DNA of 64,000 nt from Alitiscatomonas aceti (GCF_025567195.1 NZ_JAOQJF010000002.1:62001-126000), one strand, 5' to 3'. Numbered from the stretch's first letter, positions 26,693 to 36,568 are shown. Numbers and translations are program-made. Notes: generated by a model not told the origin, from the letters alone.

Positions 26693-28013
26693 GACAGATC
26701 CCAGGGAGATCACCCTGGATATCCTTCTGGAGGTCCTGGAGGAGGGAAGACTGGGCCACCTGGTGCTGAATCAGGCGCTCCTCAAGTATCAGTATCTGGA
26801 AAAGCAGGACCGCTCCTTTATTACAAAGCTGACGGAGGGGACGCTGGAGCGTCTGATCCTCCTGGACGCGGCCCTGGACCGCTTTTCTAAGACAAAAACA
26901 GAAAAAATGAAGCCGGTGATCCGGACCATTCTCCGGATGTCAGCCTACCAGATCCTTTTTATGGACCGGGTGCCCGATGCCGCCGTCTGCAATGAGGCGG
27001 TGAAGCTGGCCAAAAAGAGAAAATTCCAGGGGCTTTCCGGCTTTGTCAACGGAGTCCTGCGGACTCTTTCAAGGGAAAAGGGAAAGCTGGAATTTACGGA
27101 TCCGTCGGTGCGCTTTTCCATTCCCGGATGGATGCTTTCCATGTGGGAGGCTGATTATGGAAAAGAAAAGGCGGAGCAGATCGCAGCCTCCTTCCTTAAG
27201 GAGCGGCCGCTGACCGTCCGCTTCAACACCAGCCGGGCTTCGGTGGAGGAGATCCTTAAAAGTCTGGAGAGCCAGGGGATCGCTGCAGAGCCCACGGGCT
27301 TTCTGGATACAGTGTACTCCATTTCCGGCTACGACCACCTGGAGGCAGTGGAGGCCTTTTATGAGGGCCTTATAACGGTCCAGGATCCCAGCTCCGCCCT
27401 GGCGGCCCACCTGGCCGGAATAAAGGCCGGGGACACGGTCCTGGACATCTGCAGCGCTCCGGGAGGGAAGACCCTCCATGCGGCGGATCTTTTAAAGGGG
27501 ACCGGACGGGTGGAAGCCCGGGATCTGACGGAATATAAGATCTCCCTGGTGGAGCAGAACCTGTTCCGGTGCGGCTTTGCCAATGTGGAGACGAGGGTTT
27601 GGGATGCCCGTATCTTCGATCCGGAAATGGAAGAGAAGGCCGATGTGGTCCTGGCAGACCTGCCCTGTTCCGGTCTTGGGATCATAGGAAAAAAGCCGGA
27701 TATCAAGCTGCGTCTGAAAAAGGAGGATCTGGGGGAGCTGGCATCTCTCCAGCGGGAGATCCTTTCGGCGGCCAGCCGGTATGTGAAGCCCGGCGGTACT
27801 CTTTTATACAGCACCTGCACGGTGGACCGGGCGGAAAATGAGGAAAACGCCGCCTGGATCCTGGAAAATCTTCCGTTCCATAAAAAGGAGATCGCTGGAA
27901 GGCTGCCGGGATCCCTGCAGGCAGACTGCCGGGAAAACCAGATCCAGCTCCTTCCGGGGATCCATGGCTGCGATGGTTTTTTCCTGGCGGCATTTGAAAA
28001 AAATAGGGAGTAG
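26679..28013 (+). CDS. rsmB: 16S rRNA (cytosine-967-C5)-methyltransferase
   Basis: The product is about 444 residues: an N-terminal NusB-like RNA-binding domain (PREITLDILLEVLEEG onward, to about 140) and a C-terminal SAM methyltransferase. SAM motif CSAPGGKTLHAADLL is near residue 258, ADLPCSGLG (motif IV Cys) near 325 and YSTCTV (catalytic Cys) near 380. It modifies C967 of 16S rRNA. GGAGG at 26666-26670 favours GTG 26679 (8-base spacing), though ATG 26685 is possible. It overlaps the upstream peptidase gene by 14 bases. Confidence 0.95.
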   Translation: MTMTKTDPREITLDILLEVLEEGRLGHLVLNQALLKYQYLEKQDRSFITKLTEGTLERLILLDAALDRFSKTKTEKMKPVIRTILRMSAYQILFMDRVPDAAVCNEAVKLAKKRKFQGLSGFVNGVLRTLSREKGKLEFTDPSVRFSIPGWMLSMWEADYGKEKAEQIAASFLKERPLTVRFNTSRASVEEILKSLESQGIAAEPTGFLDTVYSISGYDHLEAVEAFYEGLITVQDPSSALAAHLAGIKAGDTVLDICSAPGGKTLHAADLLKGTGRVEARDLTEYKISLVEQNLFRCGFANVETRVWDARIFDPEMEEKADVVLADLPCSGLGIIGKKPDIKLRLKKEDLGELASLQREILSAASRYVKPGGTLLYSTCTVDRAENEENAAWILENLPFHKKEIAGRLPGSLQADCRENQIQLLPGIHGCDGFFLAAFEKNRE

Positions 28014-28015
28014 GT

Positions 28016-29068
28016 ATGGAAAAAAAAGATCTGAAATCCATGGATTTAAACGAGGTCACAGCCTTTGTGACAGAACTGGGGGAGAAGCCCTTCCGGGCAA
28101 AGCAGCTTTACCAGTGGATGCACCAGAAGCTGGCCCCGTCCCTGGAGGATATGACAAATCTGCCGAAGGCCTTTCGGGAGCGTCTTCTGGAGCATGGAAC
28201 GTATACGTCCCTGGAGACGGTCCAGATGCTGGAATCCGGGATCGACGGAACCAGGAAATACCTGTTCGGCCTGGGAGACGGCAACATCATCGAAAGCGTT
28301 CTGATGAAATATAAACACGGAAATTCTGTATGCATTTCCTCCCAGGTGGGCTGCCGCATGGGCTGCCGGTTCTGCGCATCCACCCTGGACGGGCTCACCA
28401 GGAACCTGACGGCGGGAGAGATGCTGGACCAGATCTACCGGATCCAGGCCTCCACAGGGGAACGGGTGTCCAATGTGGTGGTCATGGGCAGCGGAGAGCC
28501 CTTTGACAACTATGACAGCCTGGTGAAGTTCATCCGGCTTCTAAGCGATGAGAACGGACTGAACATCAGCCAGAGGAATATCACCGTATCAACCTGCGGC
28601 ATCGTGCCGGGGATCCGGAAATTTGCGGAGGAGGGCTTTTCTGTGACCCTGGCTCTTTCCCTCCACGCCCCCAACGACCAGGTGAGGAAGACCCTGATGC
28701 CCATTGCCAATAAATATTCTCTTTCTGAGATCCTTCCGGCATGTAAGGAGTATTATGAAAAGACCGGAAGGCGGCTGACCTTTGAGTACAGCCTGGTCCA
28801 GGGAGTCAATGACAATTTAGACGAGGCCCGGAAGCTTTCGTCCCTCATTAAGGACATGCACGGCCATGTGAACCTGATCCCTGTGAATCCCATCAAGGAG
28901 CGGGATTACCGCCAGTCGGGCCGGGAGGCCATCGACGCCTTCCGTACATATCTGGAAAAGCAGGGGATCAATGTGACGGTCCGCCGGGAGATGGGCCGCG
29001 ACATCGGCGGCGCCTGCGGGCAGCTGAGAAAAAGTTATCTGAAAAAGGAAGAGGAGGGAGAGCGATGA
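28016..29068 (+). CDS. rlmN: Dual-specificity 23S rRNA / tRNA adenine-C2 methyltransferase RlmN
   Basis: The 350-residue radical-SAM enzyme methylates A2503 of 23S rRNA and A37 of some tRNAs. The iron-sulfur motif CRMGCRFC is near residue 112, GSGEPFDNYD near 160, LALSLHAPND near 208, and the GGACGQLR segment near the C-terminus has the methyl-carrying Cys. It starts 2 bases after the rsmB stop, and its TGA overlaps the next ATG (ATGA). Confidence 0.96.
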   Translation: MEKKDLKSMDLNEVTAFVTELGEKPFRAKQLYQWMHQKLAPSLEDMTNLPKAFRERLLEHGTYTSLETVQMLESGIDGTRKYLFGLGDGNIIESVLMKYKHGNSVCISSQVGCRMGCRFCASTLDGLTRNLTAGEMLDQIYRIQASTGERVSNVVVMGSGEPFDNYDSLVKFIRLLSDENGLNISQRNITVSTCGIVPGIRKFAEEGFSVTLALSLHAPNDQVRKTLMPIANKYSLSEILPACKEYYEKTGRRLTFEYSLVQGVNDNLDEARKLSSLIKDMHGHVNLIPVNPIKERDYRQSGREAIDAFRTYLEKQGINVTVRREMGRDIGGACGQLRKSYLKKEEEGER

Positions 29069-29805
29069 ATTCCTATGGCCAGACAGACACCGGCCGGGTG
29101 CGGAAGTCGAATCAGGATTCGATCTTTCTGTCCGAAACGCCGGTGGGACCGCTTTCCAACCTTTTTATGGTCGCCGACGGCATGGGCGGGCATAAGGCCG
29201 GGGATTTTGCGTCCCGGTTCGTGGTGGATACCATGGTCCGCTGTATGGGACTGTACAAAAGCGATAGCCCGGTGACGGCCCTCAGAAAGGCCATCGAAAA
29301 GACCAATGAGCTTTTATTCCTGGAGGCCCAGAGGGATCCGGACCGGGAGGGCATGGGCTCTACCCTGGTGGCCGCTACCGTGGACCAGGATACCATGTAC
29401 GTGGCCAATGTGGGAGACAGCCGCCTGTATCTTTTCAGGGACGGCTTAAGCCAGATCACCAGGGACCACTCCCTGGTGGAGGAAATGGTGTCCCTGGGGA
29501 AGCTGGAGCGGAACAGCGAGTCTTACAGGTCCCAGAAAAACATCATCACCAGGGCTGTGGGGATCCGGCCTGCGGTGACCGCAGATTTTTTTGAGGTTTC
29601 CTTAAAGAAGGATGACTGCGTGCTCCTCTGCTCCGACGGGCTTTCCAATATGGCGGAGGAATCCCTGATCGGCAGCGTCCTGGCTGCTCCGGCCGCTTTA
29701 AAAGAAAAGACAAGCCGGCTGATCCAGGCGGCCAATGAAAATGGAGGGAAGGACAACATCGCGGTCATCCTCATAGAACCTCAGGTAAGCGAGGTGGGCG
29801 TATGA
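29065..29805 (+). CDS. prpC: PP2C-family Ser/Thr protein phosphatase
   Basis: The 246-residue cytoplasmic phosphatase of the Stp/PrpC group reverses PrkC phosphorylation. Motifs in order: TDTGRVRKSNQDS (metal Asp), VADGMGGHKAGDFAS near 37, GSTLVAA near 100, ANVGDSRLYLF near 115, LCSDGLSNM near 190 and GGKDNIAVIL near 230. Both ends overlap neighbours by 4 bases, so it is translated together with rlmN and prkC. Confidence 0.96.
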   Translation: MNSYGQTDTGRVRKSNQDSIFLSETPVGPLSNLFMVADGMGGHKAGDFASRFVVDTMVRCMGLYKSDSPVTALRKAIEKTNELLFLEAQRDPDREGMGSTLVAATVDQDTMYVANVGDSRLYLFRDGLSQITRDHSLVEEMVSLGKLERNSESYRSQKNIITRAVGIRPAVTADFFEVSLKKDDCVLLCSDGLSNMAEESLIGSVLAAPAALKEKTSRLIQAANENGGKDNIAVILIEPQVSEVGV

Positions 29806-32006
29806 TATTGAAGGCAGGAACCATGCTCCAGGACCGCTATGAGATCCTGGAAAAGATCGGCTCCGGCGGAATGTCGGACGTCTATAAGGCGAAATGCCAT
29901 AAACTGAACCGTCTGGTGGCCATTAAGGTTTTAAAGGCGGAATTTACAGACGATGCCAATTTTGTCAGCAAATTTAAGATGGAGGCCCAGGCGGCAGCCG
30001 GCCTGTCCCATCCCAACATCGTGAGCATCTACGACGTTGTGGACGAGGGAGATATCCATTTTATCGTCATGGAGCTGGTGGAAGGCATTACCTTAAAAAG
30101 CTATATCACAAAAAAGGGACGTCTGGATGTGAAGGAGGCCATCGGCATTGCCATCCAGGTGGCCCAGGGCATTGAGGCTGCCCACGAGCAGCACATCATC
30201 CACCGGGATATCAAGCCCCAGAACATGCTGATCTCCATGGACGGCAAGGTGAAGGTGGCGGATTTTGGCATAGCCAGGGCCGTTTCCTCCCAGACCATGA
30301 ACTCCACAGTGGTGGGCTCCGTCCACTATATCTCGCCGGAGCAGGCCAGAGGCGGATACAGCGATGAACGGAGCGATCTGTATTCCCTGGGGATCACCAT
30401 GTTTGAAATGGTCACAGGCCGGGTCCCCTTCGGCGGAGACAATACGGTGACCGTGGCCCTGGCCCATCTGGAGGAGCCGATCCCTCTTCCAAGCCTTATG
30501 AACCCAGGTGTGACTCCCAGCTTTGAGAGGATCATCTTAAAATGTACAGAGAAAAAGCCCGAGGACCGGTATAAGAATGCGGCTGAAGTGATCAGCGATC
30601 TGCGGCGGGCCCTTCTGAACGCAGATGATCCCCAGGTGGGCGCCGAGATCCTCAAAGAGGATCCGCTGTCGGAGACCAGGCCCATCAGCCGGAAGGAGCT
30701 GGATCTCATAAAGACCAGGAGCGACGGGCAGCGGGAACAGAAAAAGCCCAGGAATCCCGGAGAGTGGAGAGAGACCGGACCGGACCATGAAGAAAATCAG
30801 GCCAGGAAGGTTCCGGAGGGCCGCGGCGGCAGGCAGAAAGCCCCATTCCGCCAGCAGGACGAGGACAGCGAGACCACCCAGCTGGAAAAGGTCCTGACCG
30901 GCCTGGGAGTGGTGGCCGCACTTTTAGTGGTGGTGGTGGTCATCGTATTCTTTTCCCGGCTGGGAGGCCTGTTCACCAGCCCCTCAGACAAGGATCCCAC
31001 AGAGACCCAGGTCTCCCGTGAGACAGAAACGGATGGAAGGCAGGAAACAGAGCATACGGAGGAGAAGGAGACCACCCTGTCCCAGAAGGAGGTAAAGATG
31101 CCGAAGCTGGTGGGAGATACCCAGGAGGAGGCAGAGGCCAAGCTGGACGCCCTGGATCTTACTATGCAGGTGGTCATGAAGAACTCCGATACGGTGGAGA
31201 AAGGCGTGGTCATGGAACAGGCTGACGCGCCGGATTCGGTGGTATCCCGGTACTCCAAGGTGGTGGTCACCATCAGCAGCGGATCCGATAAGATCCTGCT
31301 GTCGGAGTTAGGGATCGCGGATATGACCCTGGAAACGGCGGTGCGCCTTCTGGAAGCCAAGGGCTTAAAGGCCGTGGTGGTGGAAGAGACCAGCGAGGAT
31401 GTGGAGGCGGGAAAGATCGTCCGCATGGAGCCGGAGGACAAGGCGGCTCTGGGCGATTCGGTGACGCTTTACGTGAGCACAGGGCCGGAGGTGGAGGTAA
31501 CGCCGGTGCCGGATCTTTATGGAAAGACCGAAAACGAGGCGGCAGCCTTACTGACCGAGGCCGGGCTCCTCACGGGTGAGATCTCCAGGGCCCATGACGC
31601 GTCTGTGCCTGCGGGTCAGGTGATCAGCCAGGGCATCGAAAAGGACACGGATGCGGAGCTGGGAACTGCCGTGGATCTGGTGGTGAGCCTGGGGCCGGAG
31701 CCGCCAAAGACCCAGTTCCTGGCCTCTCTCCAGGTAACGTATCCCCTTATGATCTCCTTTGGACCTGGAGCGGAATCATCGGAGGTACAGATCCTGATCC
31801 GGTTAAAGCAGACCGTCAACGGAAAGGTGACGTACACAAAGCTGGCAGAGCCCAAGGCATATTCCGCCAGCACCATGCTGGATATCCGCCTGGACCATAT
31901 CCGGGGAGCAGACGGCGTATCCACTGGGGAAGTGGAGATCGTGGACCTGACCAACAACGTTGTCCTCACTTCCTACAACGTAAACTTTGTGGAGACAGAG
32001 GTGTAA
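29802..32006 (+). CDS. prkC: PASTA-domain Ser/Thr protein kinase
   Basis: The 734-residue transmembrane kinase has an N-terminal kinase domain (GSGGMSDVYKAK near 19, AIKVLKAE with the ATP Lys near 40, HRDIKPQNML near 133, DFGIARA near 153). A charged juxtamembrane linker and one membrane segment at about 366-388 follow. Three extracellular PASTA repeats begin near 425 (MPKLVGDTQEEAEAKLDALD), 497 and 567 (VPDLYGKTENEAAALLTEAG). PASTA units sense muropeptides or lipid II and link the kinase to growth, division and spore germination. The last 100 residues form an extra beta-rich domain I cannot name. Coupled to prpC by a 4-base overlap. Confidence 0.95.
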   Translation: MILKAGTMLQDRYEILEKIGSGGMSDVYKAKCHKLNRLVAIKVLKAEFTDDANFVSKFKMEAQAAAGLSHPNIVSIYDVVDEGDIHFIVMELVEGITLKSYITKKGRLDVKEAIGIAIQVAQGIEAAHEQHIIHRDIKPQNMLISMDGKVKVADFGIARAVSSQTMNSTVVGSVHYISPEQARGGYSDERSDLYSLGITMFEMVTGRVPFGGDNTVTVALAHLEEPIPLPSLMNPGVTPSFERIILKCTEKKPEDRYKNAAEVISDLRRALLNADDPQVGAEILKEDPLSETRPISRKELDLIKTRSDGQREQKKPRNPGEWRETGPDHEENQARKVPEGRGGRQKAPFRQQDEDSETTQLEKVLTGLGVVAALLVVVVVIVFFSRLGGLFTSPSDKDPTETQVSRETETDGRQETEHTEEKETTLSQKEVKMPKLVGDTQEEAEAKLDALDLTMQVVMKNSDTVEKGVVMEQADAPDSVVSRYSKVVVTISSGSDKILLSELGIADMTLETAVRLLEAKGLKAVVVEETSEDVEAGKIVRMEPEDKAALGDSVTLYVSTGPEVEVTPVPDLYGKTENEAAALLTEAGLLTGEISRAHDASVPAGQVISQGIEKDTDAELGTAVDLVVSLGPEPPKTQFLASLQVTYPLMISFGPGAESSEVQILIRLKQTVNGKVTYTKLAEPKAYSASTMLDIRLDHIRGADGVSTGEVEIVDLTNNVVLTSYNVNFVETEV

Positions 32007-32015
32007 GAGAGGTTC

Positions 32016-32894
32016 ATGAGAGGAAAGATCATAAAAGGGATTGCCGGGTTTTACTACGTCCATGATGGAATCTCCCAGGTGTACGAATGTAAAGCCAAGG
32101 GCGTATTCCGTAGCAGAAAGATAAAGCCCCTGGTGGGGGATGATGTGGAATTTACAGTTCTGGATGAAAAGGAACAGACCGGAAACATCACAGACATCCT
32201 GGAACGGAAAAACGAGCTGATCCGCCCGGCGGTGGCAAACATCGACCAGACCATGATCGTTTTTGCGGTGACGGATCCGGAGCCAAATTTAAATCTCCTG
32301 GACCGGTTCCTGGTGACCATGGAAATGCAGGGAGTGCCTGCGGTCATCTGCTTTAATAAGATGGACCTGGGAACCGGTGAAAGGGAGCGGGAGCTCAGGC
32401 AGATCTATGAGGCCGCCGGTTACTCAGTCTATTTTACCAGCGCCAACGACAAAGAGAGCGTGAGCATGGTCCGGGAGCTCCTTAAGGGAAAGACCACAGC
32501 CCTGGCGGGACCGTCGGGAGTGGGGAAATCCTCCCTGACCAACCAGATCCAGCCGGAGGCTGCCATGGAGACCGGGGCCATCAGCGAAAAGATCCGCCGG
32601 GGCCGTCATACCACCAGGCATTCAGAGCTGTTTTTTGTGGAGCCGGAAACCTTCGTCATGGATACTCCCGGTTTCAGCTCTATTTATGTGGAGTCCCTGA
32701 AGCCAGAGGAGCTTTCGGGATATTTTCCTGAATTTGAGGATTTTGTGCCGGACTGCCGGTTCCTGGGCTGCGTCCATGTGGGCGAACGGGAGTGCGGCGT
32801 CAAGGAGGCCGTAAAGGAAGGAAAGCTGGCCGTCTCCCGGTATGAAAATTACCGGCTGATCTATGAAGAACTAAAGAATAAAAGGAGATATTAA
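32016..32894 (+). CDS. rsgA: Ribosome small-subunit assembly GTPase RsgA
   Basis: The 292-residue circularly permuted GTPase acts late in 30S maturation. Order: OB-fold, G4 FNKMD near 109, G1 GPSGVGKSSLTN near 164, G3 DTPGFSS near 214, then a zinc motif CRFLGCVHVGERECGV near 247. GTPase motifs are complete. Starts 9 bases after prkC; this neighbour order is common in Firmicutes. Confidence 0.96.
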   Translation: MRGKIIKGIAGFYYVHDGISQVYECKAKGVFRSRKIKPLVGDDVEFTVLDEKEQTGNITDILERKNELIRPAVANIDQTMIVFAVTDPEPNLNLLDRFLVTMEMQGVPAVICFNKMDLGTGERERELRQIYEAAGYSVYFTSANDKESVSMVRELLKGKTTALAGPSGVGKSSLTNQIQPEAAMETGAISEKIRRGRHTTRHSELFFVEPETFVMDTPGFSSIYVESLKPEELSGYFPEFEDFVPDCRFLGCVHVGERECGVKEAVKEGKLAVSRYENYRLIYEELKNKRRY

Positions 32895-32895
32895 T

Positions 32896-33561
32896 ATGTA
32901 TATCTTAGCGCCATCCATACTGGCAGCCGATTTTTCCAGGCTGGGAGAGGAAGTAAGGACCGTAGCCGATGCGGGAGCGGAGTATATCCATCTGGATGTC
33001 ATGGACGGGGCTTTTGTGCCCAGCATTTCCTTTGGAATGCCGGTGATCCAGAAGCTGCGGCCAGTGACAGACAAGGTGTTCGATGTTCATATGATGGTGG
33101 AGGAGCCGGGCCGGTACGTGGCTGATATAAAAAAGGCCGGAGCCGATCTGATCTGCGTCCACCAGGAGGCCTGCCGCCATCTGGACCGGACTCTGAACCA
33201 GATCCGGGAGTGCGGCTGCAAGGCGGCTGTGGCTCTGAACCCGGCGACACCGGTGGAGACCCTCTCCTGCGTTTTAAAGGAAGCCGATATGTTCCTTATC
33301 ATGTCAGTGAACCCGGGCTTCGGGGGCCAGAAGTTCATCCCCTATACCCTGAAAAAAATAAGGAAGCTCCGGGCTATGCTCAATGAAGCCGGGCTTTCCA
33401 CGGATATCCAGGTGGATGGAGGGATCTCCGCCGCCAACGTGCGGGACGTTCTGGATGCGGGAGCCAACGTGATCGTGGCCGGTTCCGCTGTGTTTAAAAA
33501 CGATGCGGCGGCCAATACCCGGGAATTTCTGGAGATCTTTTCCCGGTACCAGGAACGGTGA
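32896..33561 (+). CDS. rpe: Ribulose-phosphate 3-epimerase
   Basis: The 221-residue TIM-barrel enzyme interconverts ribulose-5-P and xylulose-5-P in the pentose-phosphate pathway. APSILAADFSRLGEE at the N-terminus, HLDVMDGAFVPSISFG near 33, and MSVNPGFGGQKFIPYT near 135 plus VDGGISAAN near 173 carry the metal ligands and phosphate site. AAAGGAG precedes ATG 32896 by 9 bases. Its stop overlaps the start of the next gene. Confidence 0.96.
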   Translation: MYILAPSILAADFSRLGEEVRTVADAGAEYIHLDVMDGAFVPSISFGMPVIQKLRPVTDKVFDVHMMVEEPGRYVADIKKAGADLICVHQEACRHLDRTLNQIRECGCKAAVALNPATPVETLSCVLKEADMFLIMSVNPGFGGQKFIPYTLKKIRKLRAMLNEAGLSTDIQVDGGISAANVRDVLDAGANVIVAGSAVFKNDAAANTREFLEIFSRYQER

Positions 33562-34253
33562 AGCAGATGAAGCGCTGTCTTATGGTCACCGGCGGCCCCC
33601 TGGACCTGTCCTTTGGAAGACGGTTCCTTTTGGGGCGCACCTATGATCTTGTGATCGCCGTGGACGCGGGCCTGGCTGCCTGCGAGGCCCTGGGCCTTTG
33701 TCCGGATCTTCTGGTGGGGGATTTTGATACCCTGGGAAGGGAGCACCTCCTGGAATACCAGGAACGCTCTGGTGTAAGGGCAGACGTCCATCAGCCGGAA
33801 AAGGATGAGACGGATACGGAGCTGGCCTTCCGGGACGCCCTGGAGGCCGGCTGTGTCCTTGTGGATATGCTGGGAGCCACGGGAGGCCGCCTGGATCATG
33901 AGCTGTCCAACATCCAGCTCCTGGCCCAGGGGAGGAAAAAGGGCCTCCGGGTGACCATTTACGACGCCTTTAATAAGATCTTCCTGGCGGATGCAGAGCT
34001 GGATCTCCAGGTGGTATTTGAAAGGGAGGATCTTTACGGAAGGTATGTCTCTTTCCTTCCGGTGACGGAGACCGTAAAGGGGATCACACTTACGGGGTTT
34101 AAATATCCCTTAAAGGAAAAGGATATCTCCATCCTGGAAAATCCAAGTCTCTGTATCAGCAACGAGGTACTGGAGGAAAAGGCGGTGCTGACCTTCCGGT
34201 CCGGACTCCTTTTATGCGTGGAGTCCAGGGACAGGGAGACTGGACTGGTTTAA
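33558..34253 (+). CDS. thiN: Thiamine pyrophosphokinase
   Basis: The 231-residue protein transfers diphosphate from ATP to thiamine. VAVDAGLAACEALGLCPDLL (short core AVDAGLAACE) and LVGDFDT near 52, EKDETDTELAF near 80 and LGATGGRLDHELSNI near 105 form the catalytic domain. The beta-rich C-terminal half binds thiamine. GTG 33558 overlaps the rpe stop; ATG 33567 is an alternative. It closes the priA-to-thiN cluster. Confidence 0.94.
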   Translation: MKQMKRCLMVTGGPLDLSFGRRFLLGRTYDLVIAVDAGLAACEALGLCPDLLVGDFDTLGREHLLEYQERSGVRADVHQPEKDETDTELAFRDALEAGCVLVDMLGATGGRLDHELSNIQLLAQGRKKGLRVTIYDAFNKIFLADAELDLQVVFEREDLYGRYVSFLPVTETVKGITLTGFKYPLKEKDISILENPSLCISNEVLEEKAVLTFRSGLLLCVESRDRETGLV

Positions 34254-34270
34254 AAACCCTAAACTGGATA

Positions 34271-34299
34271 TTCAGAACGATCCACTTCGGGAGTATCAT
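34271..34299 (+). promoter_or_regulatory. Possible promoter for the pyridoxal kinase gene
   Basis: TTCAGA (34271-34276), a 17-base spacer and TATCAT (34294-34299) lie 27 bases upstream of the ATG at 34326, in the 72-base gap after thiN. Confidence 0.4.
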
Positions 34300-34325
34300 G
34301 GGGAAAAAAGAAGGAAAACGCAATC

Positions 34326-35171
34326 ATGGAAACATTTACACACAAACAGAAAAAGATCGCAGTGATCAATGATCTGTCCGGATATGGCCGCTGTTCTCTT
34401 ACAGTGGCTCTTCCCATTTTATCGGCCATGGGCCATCAGGCCTGTCCTGTGCCCACGGCCATCCTGTCCAGCCACACAGAATTTCCCGTGTATTTTTTTG
34501 ACGATTATACGGAAAAAATGCAGGACTATGCAGATAAATGGGTGCAGCTGGGCCTGTCCTTTGACGGTATCGCCACAGGGTTTTTAGGCTCTGAAAAGCA
34601 GATCGCCATGGTCATCGACATGGTGGAGCGCTTAAGCGGAGATGATACGCTGGTGCTGGTGGATCCGGTCATGGGGGACCATGGCCGTCTTTATGCCACC
34701 TATACGGAGGAAATGTGCGAGGAAATGAAGCTCCTGGTGAGCCGGGCGGATGTGGCGACCCCCAATGTGACGGAGGCCTGTATCCTTACGGGAACGCCCT
34801 ATAAGGACAAGGGCTGGACCAGAAAGGAGCTCCTTAACATGGCCATGATGCTGCGGCTCATGGGAGCCAGATCCGTGGTCATCACCGGAGTCCGGGAGGG
34901 AAATTTTTATACCAACGTGGTCCTGGACCGGGGCATGGACGCGCCCTCCTTTGTGAAGGTGAAATGCGCCGGCGGCCAGAGACCGGGAACCGGAGACGTG
35001 TTCGCGTCGGTAGCAGCCGGGGCGCTGTTAAGGGGGGCCTCCTTAAAGGAAGCGGTGGAGCAGGCGGCCAGGTTTGTAAAGGACTGCATCCATATTTCAG
35101 ACGAGCTGGATATCCCCCATGCCAACGGAGTCTGCTTTGAGGAAATTCTGGGGAAACTGGTGAAAAAATAG
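34326..35171 (+). CDS. Pyridoxal/pyridoxamine kinase
   Basis: The 281-residue ribokinase-fold enzyme phosphorylates B6 vitamers to make PLP or PMP. NDLSGYGRCSLTVALPI is at residues 16-32, DPVMGDHGRLY near 118, TPNVTEACILTG near 145, and CAGGQRPGTGDVFASVAAG near 217 with the GTGD anion-hole and catalytic Asp. It matches the PdxK/PdxY family; reading alone does not separate pyridoxal from pyridoxamine preference. AAGGA lies upstream of ATG 34326. PLP dependence of the metY product upstream is only a loose link. Confidence 0.88.
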   Translation: METFTHKQKKIAVINDLSGYGRCSLTVALPILSAMGHQACPVPTAILSSHTEFPVYFFDDYTEKMQDYADKWVQLGLSFDGIATGFLGSEKQIAMVIDMVERLSGDDTLVLVDPVMGDHGRLYATYTEEMCEEMKLLVSRADVATPNVTEACILTGTPYKDKGWTRKELLNMAMMLRLMGARSVVITGVREGNFYTNVVLDRGMDAPSFVKVKCAGGQRPGTGDVFASVAAGALLRGASLKEAVEQAARFVKDCIHISDELDIPHANGVCFEEILGKLVKK

Positions 35172-35277
35172 AATGCCCCTTCCTTTTCACAGTAATTTGT
35201 GGTATATTTGGACATAAGCGTAAAATTGCGTCCATGTTCGGATGCGGGAGATAAATCAGCAGAAGGAGACAGTCAGT

Positions 35278-36558
35278 ATGTTAGATTTGAGATTCGTCAG
35301 AGAAAACCCGGAGATCGTTAAACAGAATATCCGGAATAAATTCCAGGATTCCAAGCTGCCACTGGTGGACGAAGTGATCGCCCTGGACGAAGAAAACAGA
35401 AAAGTAAAGAAAGAGGCCGATGACCTGAGAGCCAGCAGAAACAAGATCTCCAAGCAGATCGGAGCTCTGATGGGCCAGGGAAAGAAGGAAGAGGCCGAGG
35501 AAGTGAAGAAGCAGGTGACAGAAGCCTCTGATCATCTGGCAGAGCTGGAGGAGAAGGAGAAGGATCTGGAAGCCAGGATCAAAAAGATCATGATGACCAT
35601 TCCCAATATCATCGATCCCAGCGTTCCCATCGGAAAAGACGATTCCGAGAATGTGGAGGTCCAGAAATACGGAGAGCCGGTGGTCCCGGATTTTGAGATC
35701 CCGTACCATACGGAGATCATGGAGAAATTTAACGGCATTGATCTGGATTCCGCAAGAAGAGTGGCTGGAAACGGCTTCTACTATTTAATGGGAGACATCG
35801 CAAGGCTTCACTCCGCAGTGATCTCCTATGCCAGGGACTTTATGATCGGCCGGGGCTTCACCTACTGTGTACCGCCGTTCATGATCCGCAGCGACGTGGT
35901 CACCGGCGTTATGAGCTTTGCTGAAATGGACGCCATGATGTATAAGATCGAGGGCGAGGACCTGTATCTGATCGGTACCAGCGAGCACTCCATGATCGGA
36001 AAATTCATCGACACCATCATTCCCGAGGAGGAGCTCCCCAAGACCCTCACCAGCTATTCTCCCTGCTTCCGTAAAGAAAAGGGAGCCCATGGCATCGAGG
36101 AGAGAGGCGTTTACCGGATCCATCAGTTTGAAAAGCAGGAAATGATCGTGGTATGCCATCCCGATGAGTCGAAGAAATGGTTCGATGTTCTGTGGCAGAA
36201 TACCGTGGACCTGTTCCGTTCCCTGGATATTCCGGTGCGTACCTTAGAGTGCTGCTCCGGCGACCTGGCAGACTTAAAGGTAAAATCTGTGGACGTGGAG
36301 GCATGGTCTCCGAGACAGAAGAAGTATTTTGAGGTGGGAAGCTGCTCCAACTTAGGAGACGCCCAGGCCAGAAGACTGCGGATCCGTGTTAACGGCGCAG
36401 ACGGAAAGAAATACTTTGCCCATACCCTCAACAACACTGTGGTGGCTCCGCCGAGAATGCTCATCGCGTTCCTGGAGAATAACCTGCAGGCCGACGGCTC
36501 TGTAAGGATTCCGGAAGCCCTTCAGCCGTATATGGGCGGAATGAAAGTAATTAAATAA
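35278..36558 (+). CDS. serS: Seryl-tRNA synthetase
   Basis: The 426-residue class II synthetase has the long N-terminal coiled-coil arm (about 28-100, rich in Lys/Glu), motif 2 SPCFRKEKGAHGIEERGVYR near 262 and motif 3 near the C-terminus (NNTVVAPPRMLIAFLENN). ATG 35278 follows GAAGGAGAC and begins the conserved MLDLRFVREN. The leader before it is short and carries no T-box, so charging control by tRNA-Ser is not evident. Confidence 0.96.
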   Translation: MLDLRFVRENPEIVKQNIRNKFQDSKLPLVDEVIALDEENRKVKKEADDLRASRNKISKQIGALMGQGKKEEAEEVKKQVTEASDHLAELEEKEKDLEARIKKIMMTIPNIIDPSVPIGKDDSENVEVQKYGEPVVPDFEIPYHTEIMEKFNGIDLDSARRVAGNGFYYLMGDIARLHSAVISYARDFMIGRGFTYCVPPFMIRSDVVTGVMSFAEMDAMMYKIEGEDLYLIGTSEHSMIGKFIDTIIPEEELPKTLTSYSPCFRKEKGAHGIEERGVYRIHQFEKQEMIVVCHPDESKKWFDVLWQNTVDLFRSLDIPVRTLECCSGDLADLKVKSVDVEAWSPRQKKYFEVGSCSNLGDAQARRLRIRVNGADGKKYFAHTLNNTVVAPPRMLIAFLENNLQADGSVRIPEALQPYMGGMKVIK

Positions 36559-36568
36559 GGAAGTAAAC

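Noticed and set aside
30880..32006. Repeated segments in the 3' part of prkC as possible DNA repeats
   Set aside because: They are PASTA protein domains with diverged DNA, a normal part of this kinase.
35172..35277. Possible T-box leader upstream of serS
   Set aside because: The gap is only 106 bases, and I see neither the AGGGTGG-type T-box sequence nor a specifier stem.
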